Assembly (NCBI GenBank): GCA_017439345.1
Contig: JAFSJJ010000044.1
Span: 62,001-126,000, forward strand
DNA from: Synergistaceae bacterium
Lineage (GTDB): Bacteria; Synergistota; Synergistia; Synergistales; Aminobacteriaceae
Length of the DNA stretch: 64,000 bases
Reading direction: 5' to 3'
Positions 52,268 through 61,620 of the stretch are shown here, piece after piece. The first letter of the stretch is position 1; each line of letters starts with the position of its first letter. The notes beneath the pieces were generated by a model that was not told where the DNA came from, did not search any database, and worked only from the letters and a program-made list of their open reading frames with translations. The translations under genes were made by a program, and so were the position numbers.

Positions 52268-52810
52268 TTAATTATTAGCATCCTGTCCTGTCTGACTTAT
52301 ACGGCTTGTCTGTATCAGTGAAATAACTTGATCATATGGCAGCAGTTTCGCCTGCTCTGACTTCTGAATCAATGAGTTAATCAGCGAAGTCTGCGCAGGA
52401 GCTTGAACAGGAGCTTTAGCAGGAGGAGTGTTTATATCAAGCACTGTGTTATCTTCACGGATTATTAATACAGGTTCAGCAAGAACGATTTTAGTTCTGT
52501 CATACTTAACAGCAGGAGCAGGAATTTCACGGGATATAGGCACGACTGCAAGCAGAATAATTAACAGAGCGAGAAATGCAGGTCTTGAGAAAGCAATTAG
52601 TGCCGACAAAAATTTATTTCTCCTGAATATGCTAAGGCTTCCCGGTCTGACTTTATCCCAAACGTCCTGGCGCAAATATTCAAGATCTGCCCGTGCGCAC
52701 TCTGCTTCCATGAGGGCAGTTTCCATAGAACCGGAATCGTAGGACTTCTTTAATCTCTCGAGCCATTTTATTATCCCGGCGATTTGTCTATCTATTACTA
52801 GATGTCTCAA
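52268..52810 (-). CDS. single-pass membrane protein next to a sigma factor
   Basis: 180 residues of no family I recognise. Residues 1 to about 70 are charged and helical (IIKWLERLKKSYDSGSMETALMEAE), one membrane segment follows (FLALLIILLAVVPI), then a Pro/Ala-rich stretch and a polar tail. It starts 36 bases after the sigma gene stops and is 34 bases ahead of bamA. Position and topology suit an anti-sigma or envelope-sensing protein, which is inference only. Confidence 0.6.
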   Translation of the reverse strand: MRHLVIDRQIAGIIKWLERLKKSYDSGSMETALMEAECARADLEYLRQDVWDKVRPGSLSIFRRNKFLSALIAFSRPAFLALLIILLAVVPISREIPAPAVKYDRTKIVLAEPVLIIREDNTVLDINTPPAKAPVQAPAQTSLINSLIQKSEQAKLLPYDQVISLIQTSRISQTGQDANN

Positions 52811-52845
52811 ATATTTTTACACTCCTTAAGATTATTAATTAATGC

Positions 52846-53412
52846 TCAATGCGCCAACGCTCCGTCAAGGCCGAGCCATCCCCGAATTTTAGCGATTGCA
52901 GTACGTCTTAGCCTGTAAACGTGACTCACGTCAAGTTTCTTCTCTGCTGCAACGTCCTTAGGTTTCTTGCCCTCGAAGAATAAAGCCGATACAACTTCTG
53001 CTTCACGTCCTTCAAGTTTCGAGATGCTTTGTGCGACATCAAGCCAGTCATCATTGCTGCTGTCAGGTTCACCGTAATCATCAGCTATTTGAAGCCATTC
53101 ATCGGGAACGGGAACAGGAGCCTTCTTTTCACTGCGCTCGAGCATGTTTATAATTTGTCCGTGAATTTTATGATAAGCATATGTAGAAAATTTAAATTCT
53201 CTGTCTGGTTCAAATTTGTCTACTGCCCTGATAAGTGCCAGCATACCTTCTTGAATAATATCCTGTTTTAATTCAGGATCGCTGATATGAATCTTTCCTG
53301 CTATCCAAAAAACTAACGGTCTGTAGGCAACTATTAACTCTTCACGAGCGTCAATATCCCCTTCAGTACAAAGACGCCACAAATTTTTCTCATGCTCTGG
53401 ATCTAAGCTCAT
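52846..53412 (-). CDS. sigma-70 family RNA polymerase sigma factor
   Basis: 188 residues from ATG 53412, chosen for GGGGTGAAAG just upstream. Region 2: LVFWIAGKIHISDPELKQDIIQEGMLALIRAVDKF and FKFSTYAYHKIHGQI. Region 4: EVVSALFFEGKKPKDVAAEKKLDVSHVYRLRR. Regions 1 and most of 3 are missing, as in alternative sigmas of the SigH/WhiG/ECF type. It overlaps the phosphatase end by 23 bases and precedes a membrane protein and bamA, so an envelope-related regulon is plausible. Confidence 0.85.
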   Translation of the reverse strand: MSLDPEHEKNLWRLCTEGDIDAREELIVAYRPLVFWIAGKIHISDPELKQDIIQEGMLALIRAVDKFEPDREFKFSTYAYHKIHGQIINMLERSEKKAPVPVPDEWLQIADDYGEPDSSNDDWLDVAQSISKLEGREAEVVSALFFEGKKPKDVAAEKKLDVSHVYRLRRTAIAKIRGWLGLDGALAH

Positions 53413-54073
53413 AACTTTCACCCCATACAGGTAATTTTTCGCCGACAAGCCCGGCTCTTATGTGTAAATCATCGTTGGCAAATACAAGACAAGGCCTCCC
53501 GTGACGCATTTCGACTCCGCTCATTGCACAGTTAGAGACATCCATATTCCAGACTTTATGAGGATTGAGTCCGATAAAGACTGCATATAGTGCTCTCATA
53601 ATGCCTCCGTGAGAGACAACGCATATTCTTTTATAATTGCCATCTAAGAATATTTTCACAGCTCGCGATAATCTTGTATAAATTTTTTCCCAAGTCTCAG
53701 CACCTGCCGGAGGGTTAAAGAAAGGGTCGGCTCTCCATCGGGCGAATATATCATGATGGTCTTTCTCAAGTGACGTTATTGATTGACCTTCCCAGCCTGC
53801 AAAATTTATTTCCTGAAGTTCGTGTAATATTACAGGTTCAAGATTATGATGTTTTGCGATTGCTTTTGCTGTGTATAGTGCCCGGTCAAGAGGCGATGAA
53901 TAAATTATCTCAAGCGGCCATGATGACAATCTCGATGCAAGAGACTCTGCCTGCTGCCTGCCTGTGTCTGTGAGCTTGATATTTGTCCTTCCTTGAAATC
54001 TATATTCTTTGTTCCATTCTGTTTGACCATGACGGGCGAATATGACTCGTCTAGGTTCTTCGTTATCCGGCAA
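53390..54073 (-). CDS. histidine phosphatase (phosphoglycerate mutase-like)
   Basis: 227 residues. FARHGQTEWNKEYRFQGRTNIKL carries the phosphohistidine RHG motif; PLDRALYTAKAIAKHH and VVSHGGIMRALYA add the other catalytic residues. Relatives include GpmB and CobC (alpha-ribazole phosphatase). There is no B12 gene nearby to favour CobC. It is first in the sigma-bamA run. Confidence 0.87.
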   Translation of the reverse strand: MPDNEEPRRVIFARHGQTEWNKEYRFQGRTNIKLTDTGRQQAESLASRLSSWPLEIIYSSPLDRALYTAKAIAKHHNLEPVILHELQEINFAGWEGQSITSLEKDHHDIFARWRADPFFNPPAGAETWEKIYTRLSRAVKIFLDGNYKRICVVSHGGIMRALYAVFIGLNPHKVWNMDVSNCAMSGVEMRHGRPCLVFANDDLHIRAGLVGEKLPVWGESYELRSRA

Positions 54074-54206
54074 TTTTTCTCTCAGGCCTCCTTAATTATA
54101 CGTAATTTTGACGTGTAAATTTTCAGCAATTATAACATGTAGTCTTTCAGTATGTGTTATTATTGCCTGTAAAATTCAAATTGGAGCATAAAAATTTTTT
54201 ATCGAC

Positions 54207-55055
54207 ATGAATAATAATTTAAGATTACGTCCCGAAGAGAAGGCTGCTCTCTCACTCCGGGAGCTTTACGCAGACAAAGGCTGTTCGTTTTACAGGATGA
54301 GCAGATTTGAAGAATATGATTTCTACGCTGACAAGAAAGACTTCTTAACATCGCGAAATATTTTAACGTTCACGGACATTAACGGCAGACTCATGGCTCT
54401 TCGTCCTGATGTAACACTCTCGATTATAAAGCACGTCCGGGACATTCCCGGTCAAGTCCAAAAATTTTTTTACGATGAGAAAGTTTACAGAGTCCCAAGA
54501 AATTCACAGAGCTTTCACGAGATCTCTCAGGCTGGTATAGAGTTCATAGGCTCTCTTGATGAGAAAAATATCTGTGAAGTCATTGAACTTGCTCTAGAGA
54601 GTCTTCACTCTGTATCACACGGCAGAAGATGTGTTCTCGACATTGCAGACGCAGGGTTAATCGCTAAATTGATTCCTGAACATAATAAACGCGGGATTCT
54701 CAAATGCATTGCTGAGAAAAATATTCACGAGCTTAGAGCATTAAATGCCCCTGAAGAGATTATCAAGCTCATGAGTCCGGACTTGAGTCTTCAAGAAGTC
54801 TTATCACCTGTAATATTTGACTCTCTCAAGAAATATCATGACGAAATTCACGCAGACTATTCTGTTATAAATATCAGCAGCTTGAATTACTATAACGGCT
54901 TAATATTCCGCGGCTTCATTGAGGGAATTCCCGAGAGCATTCTATCAGGCGGGCAGTATGATAACCTGCTTCACATGATGGGACATGATAAAGACTCTAA
55001 AGCTATAGGCTTCGCAGTGTATCTTGACTTGCTTGACTTATCAGAAAGGAATTAA
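54207..55055 (+). CDS. hisZ: ATP phosphoribosyltransferase regulatory subunit
   Basis: 282 residues resembling a catalytic-core class II histidyl-tRNA synthetase: RLRPEEKAALSLRELYADKG, LMALRPDVTLSIIKHV, FFYDEKVYRVPRN, FHEISQAGIEFIG, YYNGLIFRGFIEGIPESILSGGQYDNLL. The anticodon-binding domain is absent, as expected of HisZ. It is required with the short HisG next door for the first step of histidine synthesis and its feedback control. It starts hisZ-hisG-hisD. Confidence 0.92.
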   Translation: MNNNLRLRPEEKAALSLRELYADKGCSFYRMSRFEEYDFYADKKDFLTSRNILTFTDINGRLMALRPDVTLSIIKHVRDIPGQVQKFFYDEKVYRVPRNSQSFHEISQAGIEFIGSLDEKNICEVIELALESLHSVSHGRRCVLDIADAGLIAKLIPEHNKRGILKCIAEKNIHELRALNAPEEIIKLMSPDLSLQEVLSPVIFDSLKKYHDEIHADYSVINISSLNYYNGLIFRGFIEGIPESILSGGQYDNLLHMMGHDKDSKAIGFAVYLDLLDLSERN

Positions 55056-55060
55056 GAATC

Positions 55061-55690
55061 ATGATTAATATTGCACTACCTAAAGGCAGACTCGGAGTCA
55101 GGGTCTATAAATTATTTTCTGATGCAGGCTACGAATTTGAAGGCATTCTTGACTCTAACAGAAAACTTGTATTCGAGAATGAAGCTCTTGATATGCGCTG
55201 TTTCTGGGTCAAGCCGTTTGATGTCCCTGTTTACGTTGAACGAGGTACGGCAGATATAGGGGTAGCCGGCAAAGATATTCTGCTCGAGAGGAGTCCTGAT
55301 GTCTATGAACTTGCGGACTTGAAAGCAGGTTTTTGCAGGATGGCTGTTGCTTCGAAAAATGATTTTGTTGATGATCCTGAAAAAGTCTTGAGAGTTGCTA
55401 CTGAATTTCCGAATATAGCACGCAATTATTATTCAGGTCTTGGCCGCGAGATTGATATTATAACGTTAAGAGGCTCATTAGAACTTGCTCCGGTTCTGGG
55501 ACTCAGTGACGTTATTGTTGACATCGTAGAGACAGGGACGACTCTTAGAGAGAATAATTTACACGTGATTAATTACATTGCAGATTTGAGCGCAAGATTG
55601 ATAGCCAACAAGTCAGCATATAAATTCAAAGGAGAACAAATTAACGAGATTATAGGGAGGCTCCTGAATAATAATGATAAAGATAATTAA
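55061..55690 (+). CDS. hisG: ATP phosphoribosyltransferase, short form
   Basis: 209 residues, the short form that lacks the C-terminal regulatory domain and therefore needs HisZ. INIALPKGRLG, ERGTADIGVAGKDIL and the PRPP loop DIVETGTTLRENNL are seen. It couples ATP and PRPP. The stop overlaps hisD by 17 bases. Confidence 0.95.
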   Translation: MINIALPKGRLGVRVYKLFSDAGYEFEGILDSNRKLVFENEALDMRCFWVKPFDVPVYVERGTADIGVAGKDILLERSPDVYELADLKAGFCRMAVASKNDFVDDPEKVLRVATEFPNIARNYYSGLGREIDIITLRGSLELAPVLGLSDVIVDIVETGTTLRENNLHVINYIADLSARLIANKSAYKFKGEQINEIIGRLLNNNDKDN

Positions 55691-56930
55691 GGCAAAAGAT
55701 TTCTCACGGGACGAGATAAAGACTCAAGCTCCTGATGTAAGTAGTATAGTCAGCGAAATAATTAACAGCGTCAAGACTCACGGCGACAAAGCATTATTTG
55801 AATACGAACGCAAATTTGACAACGTTAATCTTGACTCTCTTGAAGTAACTCAATCAGAAATCAACGATGCATTAAATCAAGTCGGCAAAGAATTTATCTC
55901 ACTGCTTGAACGTGCAGCAAAGAATATTTATAACTTTCACTCTAAACAGGTTCGTAACGGTTTCGTATTCTCAGACAAAGACGGCGTTATACTCGGTCAG
56001 AGAATCATTCCCCTTGAGAGAGTCGGACTCTATGTACCCGGCGGCACTGCTTCATATCCTTCGAGTGTCTTAATGGACTCGATACCGGCCAAGATTGCGG
56101 GCTGTGATGAGATATATATTGCAACTCCTCCGATGATAAAGCCTGAAATTATAGCGGCGGCTCACGTTGCAGGAGTGAATAAAATATTCAAGATGGGAGG
56201 TGCTCAGGCAGTAGCGGCTCTTGCTTACGGAACGGAGTCAGTTCCCCGCGTTGACAAAATTGTAGGTCCCGGAAATGTCTTCGTTGCAGAAGCAAAGCGT
56301 CAGGTATTCGGGAGAGTCGCAATTGACATGATAGCAGGTCCCAGCGAGATATTAATTATTGCAGACGAGAACAACAACCCTGCTCACTTGGCGGCAGACA
56401 TGTTAGCTCAATCCGAACATGATAGACTTGCAACAGCAATGTTGATAACTGACTCTGAGTCTTTTGCAAAGAGTGTAAGCAATGAGATAGAGACTCAATT
56501 ACCGAAATTAGCACGTTACGAGATTGCACGAGACTCGATTAACAACAACGGTGCAGTAATTCTCGTTGATGATTTGAGTCAGGCAATAGAACTCGCGAAT
56601 AATATAGCTCCCGAACATTTAGAGATCTGCACTGCAAATCCATTTGAGTGGCTGATGTCAGGGAAAATCCGCAATGCAGGAAGCGTCTTTCTAGGTCGTC
56701 ATTCACCCGAAGCACTAGGAGACTATTACGCAGGACCGAATCATACTCTGCCTACAATGGGTACTGCGAGATTTTCGAGTCCCCTTTCAGTCGATGACTT
56801 TATCAAGAAGTCGCAGTATATTTACTACACTCAAGAGGCTCTTAACAAAGCAAGCTATGACATAGAGAAATTCGCGAACTCTGAAGGACTCACAGGACAT
56901 GCAAACAGCGCAGTAATTCGCAGATTGTGA
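55674..56930 (+). CDS. hisD: histidinol dehydrogenase
   Basis: 418 residues. GLYVPGGTASYPSSVLM, KMGGAQAVAALAYGT, DKIVGPGNVFVAEAKRQVFG, IDMIAGPSEILI and AEHDR-like SEHDRLATAM give the NAD and zinc motifs; HTLPTMGTARFSSPLSVDDF holds a late zinc ligand. It oxidises histidinol to histidine in two steps. The rest of the his pathway is not in the window. Confidence 0.96.
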   Translation: MIKIIKAKDFSRDEIKTQAPDVSSIVSEIINSVKTHGDKALFEYERKFDNVNLDSLEVTQSEINDALNQVGKEFISLLERAAKNIYNFHSKQVRNGFVFSDKDGVILGQRIIPLERVGLYVPGGTASYPSSVLMDSIPAKIAGCDEIYIATPPMIKPEIIAAAHVAGVNKIFKMGGAQAVAALAYGTESVPRVDKIVGPGNVFVAEAKRQVFGRVAIDMIAGPSEILIIADENNNPAHLAADMLAQSEHDRLATAMLITDSESFAKSVSNEIETQLPKLARYEIARDSINNNGAVILVDDLSQAIELANNIAPEHLEICTANPFEWLMSGKIRNAGSVFLGRHSPEALGDYYAGPNHTLPTMGTARFSSPLSVDDFIKKSQYIYYTQEALNKASYDIEKFANSEGLTGHANSAVIRRL

Positions 56931-57015
56931 TATAATGCAACTCGTCAAGAAGCAAGAGGGGCTTCAAGACACATAAAACGATTCATAACAAGAATATTTA
57001 CAGGAGGTCTTCATT

Positions 57016-57189
57016 ATGGCAAAAGCAGTAGTTAATCAGGATGCGTGTGTAGGTTGCGAGTCATGTGTAGGAGCCTGCCCGGTATCAGCAATTTCAGTAG
57101 ACGGCGGCAAGGCAAAAGTTGACGAAGGTACGTGCGTAGAGTGCGGAAGCTGCGTTTCAACGTGTCCCGTAGGAGCTATCTCACAGTAA
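57016..57189 (+). CDS. 2[4Fe-4S] ferredoxin
   Basis: 57 residues beginning MAKAVVNQDACVGCESC. Two clusters of the form C-x2-C-x2-C-x3-C-P are seen: CVGCESCVGACP and CVECGSCVSTCP. This is the clostridial-type low-potential ferredoxin of anaerobes, used by pyruvate and 2-oxoacid oxidoreductases. CAGGAGG (57000-57007) is well spaced from the ATG. Single gene with its own terminator. Confidence 0.96.
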   Translation: MAKAVVNQDACVGCESCVGACPVSAISVDGGKAKVDEGTCVECGSCVSTCPVGAISQ

Positions 57190-57232
57190 GACTCAGATTC
57201 AGAAATTATATTTATTAACTAGTAAATTAAAG

Positions 57233-57267
57233 CTGGCAGGAAAAATTTTAACCCTGTCAGTTTTTTT
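57233..57267 (+). terminator. terminator after the ferredoxin gene
   Basis: CTGGCAGG (57233-57240) pairs with CCTGTCAG (57253-57260, one G-T pair), followed by T7. Confidence 0.9.
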
Positions 57268-57292
57268 ATATGCAAAGGAGGAATGATTTAAC

Positions 57293-60200
57293 TTGTCCGA
57301 AAAATTTTTATTATCACCGGAGACTCCAGAGGGTCAGAGAAAAGCAATCATGACTGACGACAAAATAATCACAGTCGGAGCAGGTGCAGGGACTGGCAAA
57401 ACTTGGGTGCTTTCAAACCGTTATGTAAGACTCTTAATTGATGATGATAAATTACTGCCCCGCGATATATTGACCCTTACTTACACGGAAGCAGCAGCAG
57501 GCGAAATGAAGCAGCGTATCGAAGCAAGACTCAGAGACTCAACGAAAGATTTTGCTGATAAAGACAGACTCAGGGCATTAAATGACGGCTTTGCAGATTC
57601 ATGGATCTCTACGATTCATTCATTTGCAGCAAGATTAATCCGGGAGTCAGGGCTTTCACTCGATATAGACCCTAGAGCTTCGGTTATATCTGCTCAACAG
57701 GAACAGGACTTCTGGAACAGCTTGAAGAGCGCGTTAGAGTTCGCGGAAATGAGACAGCTTGCTAAGGCTTACTGCGGGAAATATATTCAGGACTTGGCCG
57801 GTTCACTTGATCATGATAAAACTTTGAGTCATTCAGTCAACAAATGGAAGGCAGAGACATTAAGCAGCTTGGCAAGACTCACAGCAGACCTTCACGCTTC
57901 GTCCGGGTATACATGGGAAGATATGCTCTCATGGTCGGAGAATGACGAGTTACTCAGAACGGCAGGCGGTCATGTCAAAAGAATTTTGCTGAGTGAATGG
58001 CAGGAAGTCTGGCAGATATGGAACGCTATAAATCTTCCTGATAACAAGAAGCCTTCACAGTCTGAAATAATTATAAGGGGATTTATTGACGGACTCAGGG
58101 CTAACGTTCCTGATTATGACAACTTGAAATCTTTCTACACACGAATAATGACTCCTACTAAGGCATTTACAACTTTCAAGGCATTAAAAGCTGCTCTAGG
58201 CTGTACGTTAAAGGAATGGAGGGACAAACGCAATCAATCACTTTTCAAGCTGACAAAAACTTTCAGTGAAGATATTTCGGAGTCAGAGCTTGAGCTGAGA
58301 AAGTCGTTATTAAGATTCTGTGCTGTCTCTTGGGCAGTATGGGATACTATGAAGAAGAAGCGCGGTTTGTTATCGTTCTCGGATATGATTTTACATGCAA
58401 TGCGAACTATTAAAGACGGCGGAGTAAAACGTAAATTCTCTCATATCTTAGTTGACGAATTTCAAGACACTGACCCATTGCAGTTTAACATGATAGAGTC
58501 TTTAGCAGGTGATGAGACAAGCCTTTTTGCGGTAGGTGATCCTAAGCAGTCAATATATAAATTCAGGAATGCTGAACCGGGATTATTTGCTCAGACTATC
58601 AAGCGCGCTGAGGACTCAGGGACTCGAATAGAACTTGATACCAGCTTCAGGACTCGTGCTTCACTGCTTGAGTACGTTAATAATCTATTTGCCTCAATCT
58701 GGAAGAATGGACTCGGAAGTTCGGACTCGATGGCAGGACTTAGATATGAGAGTCTCAATGCTCCTGTTGCAGTTGATGAGAAACGAGACTCCGGGACAAT
58801 GCCTGACGTGAAAATATTTCTTGCTAAATACGGAAAAGATTTAAAACAGGACTCAACGCAGGCCAAGAAGATTTTAGCCGAGAACTTAGCAAAGAATATA
58901 GCTCAATGGGTCAAAGAAGGGCGCACTATCTGGGACAAAGAGAATAAAATCATCAGACCTGTGAAATTTTCGGACTTCGCAATATTATCACGTTCACGCA
59001 ATATCTATGAAACTCTTGAAGAAGCACTCTTGAAATTCAATATTCCGTCAGTTCAGGACAAAAGCACTGATTATTTCTCTAGAGGTGAAGTTAATGATGT
59101 CATTTGCACGTTGAGAGCAGCTGCAAACTTTAATGACTCTTTCAGCGTCATGGGCTGGTTAATGTCTCCGTTCTCAGGTGTAGAGATGACTGAAGCAATA
59201 AAATGCTTTGAGTCGCTTAATAAAGAATTTACACCGATTGAGGCAATAAAGAAATTTTTACCTGAAGCATATTCAAGACTCGAAAGATTTGCATTAATCG
59301 GCGAACATGAAGGCCCTGCAGGTTTGCTTAACGAGTTTGACAGGGATCGAAAATGGCTCTCGTGTTATAAAGACTCAGATAGATTACGAGTGCTGAGAAA
59401 TTTAAGACTCGCGATAACTATATCAGAAAATTTTCAGAACTCAGGGACAGCAGGACTAATAGCCTGCGCAGACTGGTTAAGCCGAGCAGTGAAGAGAAAG
59501 AGCAGCAATATCGAAGAAGCATCATGGCATGACAAGGACGAGAACGCAGTGTTATTGTCAGTCGTTCACTCAGCAAAGGGACTCGAATATCCAGTTGCAG
59601 TTATATTTGAGTCTCGAGTCAAGCCAAGAGTTGATTATGATGCAGTTAAGGCTTCACGTGAATTAGGGCTCGTGTTTAAAGATGTTCCCGATGAGTTAAA
59701 GAAAGACTCTGACTCAGTTATTCAGGGTGCGGACTGGGACTCTCTCTTATCAGAACAGGGAGAGTCAGAAGAGGATATGAGATTATTTTACGTAGCTGCG
59801 ACTCGAGCTCAGGACAGCTTGATTTACTGCGGACTAGTTAAGCAGAAGGACGGCGCAATTATTCCTAATAAAGGCACATGGACGAAAATTTTATTAGAAC
59901 ATGACAAGAACGCTGCTCCTGAATATGTTCAAGAAGTTCAAGATTTTGACTCGTTAAGGGTGAAAGATAATGACTCTCAAATAGTTTTAGAGCCTGTGAA
60001 TCTCGTCAAGACTCGTAATTTTCTGCGTCAGGTCTCTGCAAGTTCGTTTGCCTTATTCGAGTTCTGTCCGTTTGCATGGCGGAGGCGTTATCGTCAGGGA
60101 ATTAATTTAACATGGGAAAGTCCTGACCGTGATTTAATGATTGACTCAGATAATGACTTCACAGGAGGTGCAGGAACAGGGAGTCTTGCTCACTGGATAT

Positions 60201-60784
60201 TAGCGCGCTGGCCGAGAACTAATGATTACGAGTCTGAACTTGATACTTTGCTTAATGACAGAAAGACTCTTGCATTACTGCCGGGAACTTTGCGAAGTGT
60301 CTGGCGTGATAAGAAGAATAAGGCTGCATTAAGAGAATGGCTGATAAAATTTGCCCAGAGTGAGACGGGAAATAAATTAATTCACACCCAGAATATTAAG
60401 CACGAGGAACGCTACAGAGTCAGACTTGATAAATATACTTCGATGGCAGGAGCTTTCGATGCATATTACAGGGACGGAGATTTATACAACGTCATTGATT
60501 ATAAAATTACGGCGATTGACAGGACTCCGGCAGGGCTTTATGAGTCGCAGTTAGACTTTTACGCACTGGCAATTCACGAGTTAACAGGCTCTGAGCAGGT
60601 AAATAATATCATTGCGTTTTTACGTGAGGGCGAATTCACTCAAAGATTATGCACTGACTTTGAGTCAATCAAACAGCGCGTATTGTCTTTCGCAGAGTCA
60701 GGGGCAGGCAGTGAGTTCAATGCTAATGTTAAGAACTGCGAGATATGTCCGTTCAAGAAAGGCTGTGTGAGATATGCAGAATAA
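57293..60784 (+). CDS. addA: AddA-like ATP-dependent helicase/nuclease
   Basis: 1163 residues from the TTG at 57293, with AAAGGAGG about 11 bases ahead; no ATG is better placed. Helicase motifs: GAGAGTGKTWVLSNR (near 30), TYTEAAAGEMKQR, ILVDEFQDTDPLQ (near 386), VGDPKQSIYKFRNAE, LDTSFRTRASLL, VVHSAKGLEYPVAVI and YVAATRAQDSLIY. C-terminal RecB-type nuclease: Asp/Glu/Lys in GAFDAYYRDG and NVIDYKI (about 1055-1070) and Cys in CEICPFKKGC near the end. It should process double-strand breaks with an AddB partner, which is not found adjacent. Confidence 0.88.
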   Translation: MSEKFLLSPETPEGQRKAIMTDDKIITVGAGAGTGKTWVLSNRYVRLLIDDDKLLPRDILTLTYTEAAAGEMKQRIEARLRDSTKDFADKDRLRALNDGFADSWISTIHSFAARLIRESGLSLDIDPRASVISAQQEQDFWNSLKSALEFAEMRQLAKAYCGKYIQDLAGSLDHDKTLSHSVNKWKAETLSSLARLTADLHASSGYTWEDMLSWSENDELLRTAGGHVKRILLSEWQEVWQIWNAINLPDNKKPSQSEIIIRGFIDGLRANVPDYDNLKSFYTRIMTPTKAFTTFKALKAALGCTLKEWRDKRNQSLFKLTKTFSEDISESELELRKSLLRFCAVSWAVWDTMKKKRGLLSFSDMILHAMRTIKDGGVKRKFSHILVDEFQDTDPLQFNMIESLAGDETSLFAVGDPKQSIYKFRNAEPGLFAQTIKRAEDSGTRIELDTSFRTRASLLEYVNNLFASIWKNGLGSSDSMAGLRYESLNAPVAVDEKRDSGTMPDVKIFLAKYGKDLKQDSTQAKKILAENLAKNIAQWVKEGRTIWDKENKIIRPVKFSDFAILSRSRNIYETLEEALLKFNIPSVQDKSTDYFSRGEVNDVICTLRAAANFNDSFSVMGWLMSPFSGVEMTEAIKCFESLNKEFTPIEAIKKFLPEAYSRLERFALIGEHEGPAGLLNEFDRDRKWLSCYKDSDRLRVLRNLRLAITISENFQNSGTAGLIACADWLSRAVKRKSSNIEEASWHDKDENAVLLSVVHSAKGLEYPVAVIFESRVKPRVDYDAVKASRELGLVFKDVPDELKKDSDSVIQGADWDSLLSEQGESEEDMRLFYVAATRAQDSLIYCGLVKQKDGAIIPNKGTWTKILLEHDKNAAPEYVQEVQDFDSLRVKDNDSQIVLEPVNLVKTRNFLRQVSASSFALFEFCPFAWRRRYRQGINLTWESPDRDLMIDSDNDFTGGAGTGSLAHWILARWPRTNDYESELDTLLNDRKTLALLPGTLRSVWRDKKNKAALREWLIKFAQSETGNKLIHTQNIKHEERYRVRLDKYTSMAGAFDAYYRDGDLYNVIDYKITAIDRTPAGLYESQLDFYALAIHELTGSEQVNNIIAFLREGEFTQRLCTDFESIKQRVLSFAESGAGSEFNANVKNCEICPFKKGCVRYAE

Positions 60785-61526
60785 TCAAGATAAGAAAAAT
60801 TTACACAACGAACTTCACAAAGAGTTTTATTTGACATGTGAAAAATATTATATCTTTGAGTTGCTCACCCTAACGGCAGGCATGATGGGTCTATACACGT
60901 ACAATTTACGCGGCGGGGTGTTCTCGAATGCTCAGACGGGAAATATAGTAATGATGTCATTAGCTTTCGGTGAGGGCAGATTTTCAGAGGGAATATATTA
61001 CTTCATTCCGTTTACTGCTTATGTACTCGGCACGATTATATCTGAAATTTTGCCTGAGAAAGTCAGAGCAGCTCATTTTGTCAGATGGGATACTCTTTTG
61101 GTAGGCATTGAAATATTTGCGTTAATCATGGTTGGATTAATGCCTTTAACTTGGCCGAATCAAATTGTCCAGGTGATAATAAATTTTTTATGTTCTATGC
61201 AGTTCAATACGTTTAGGCAGGCTGAAGGTGTTCCAATGGCTACAACGTTCCTGACTAATCACGTAAGGCAAATAGGAATAAGCATAGCGCGTGTAATAAA
61301 ACATCATGAACTCGAATCAGAAGCAAGAGTCAAAGCATGGAGGCACGCAAAGTTAATCTTAGCTTTCTTTACCGGAGGAGTCATCATGACATTTGCAAGT
61401 AATTATATTCAAGAGAAAAGTATATGGCTGGCAGTTATCCCGTTGAGTGTGTGCTTTATCGTGTTATTAAGATCAGACTTGATTTATGAGAGAGCAATGC
61501 TTGATATAAAGCCTCACGGTCATTGA
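60774..61526 (+). CDS. DUF1275/YoaK-family membrane protein
   Basis: 250 residues, five to six hydrophobic helices. LTLTAGMMGLYTYNLRGGVFSNAQTGNIVMMSLAFG is the family signature; CSMQFNTFRQ and ATTFLTNHVRQIG continue it. Function of the family is not established; transport is suspected. The ATG overlaps the helicase stop by 11 bases, so it is probably co-translated with it. Confidence 0.87.
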   Translation: MQNNQDKKNLHNELHKEFYLTCEKYYIFELLTLTAGMMGLYTYNLRGGVFSNAQTGNIVMMSLAFGEGRFSEGIYYFIPFTAYVLGTIISEILPEKVRAAHFVRWDTLLVGIEIFALIMVGLMPLTWPNQIVQVIINFLCSMQFNTFRQAEGVPMATTFLTNHVRQIGISIARVIKHHELESEARVKAWRHAKLILAFFTGGVIMTFASNYIQEKSIWLAVIPLSVCFIVLLRSDLIYERAMLDIKPHGH

Positions 61527-61548
61527 TTGAAGTTAAGTATTTTTGCGC

Positions 61549-61581
61549 TTTACATACCCCCCCCCCCATGTTAGCTAGAAT
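61549..61581 (+). promoter_or_regulatory. promoter with C11 tract between -35 and -10 boxes (candidate phase switch)
   Basis: TTTACA (61549-61554) and TAGAAT (61576-61581) are 21 bases apart, and the spacer holds eleven C (61557-61567). Loss of four C would give the ideal 17-base spacing. Poly-C or poly-G spacers with this design control porA and opc in Neisseria. The gene starts at 61621. Confidence 0.5.
61557..61567 (+). repeat. C11 homopolymer tract in a promoter region
   Basis: Eleven C upstream of the secreted DUF697-like gene; same length as the tract at 25004-25014. Confidence 0.9.
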
Positions 61582-61620
61582 TGCTTAATATTTTATATCT
61601 TGTATGGGAGGGTATTTATC

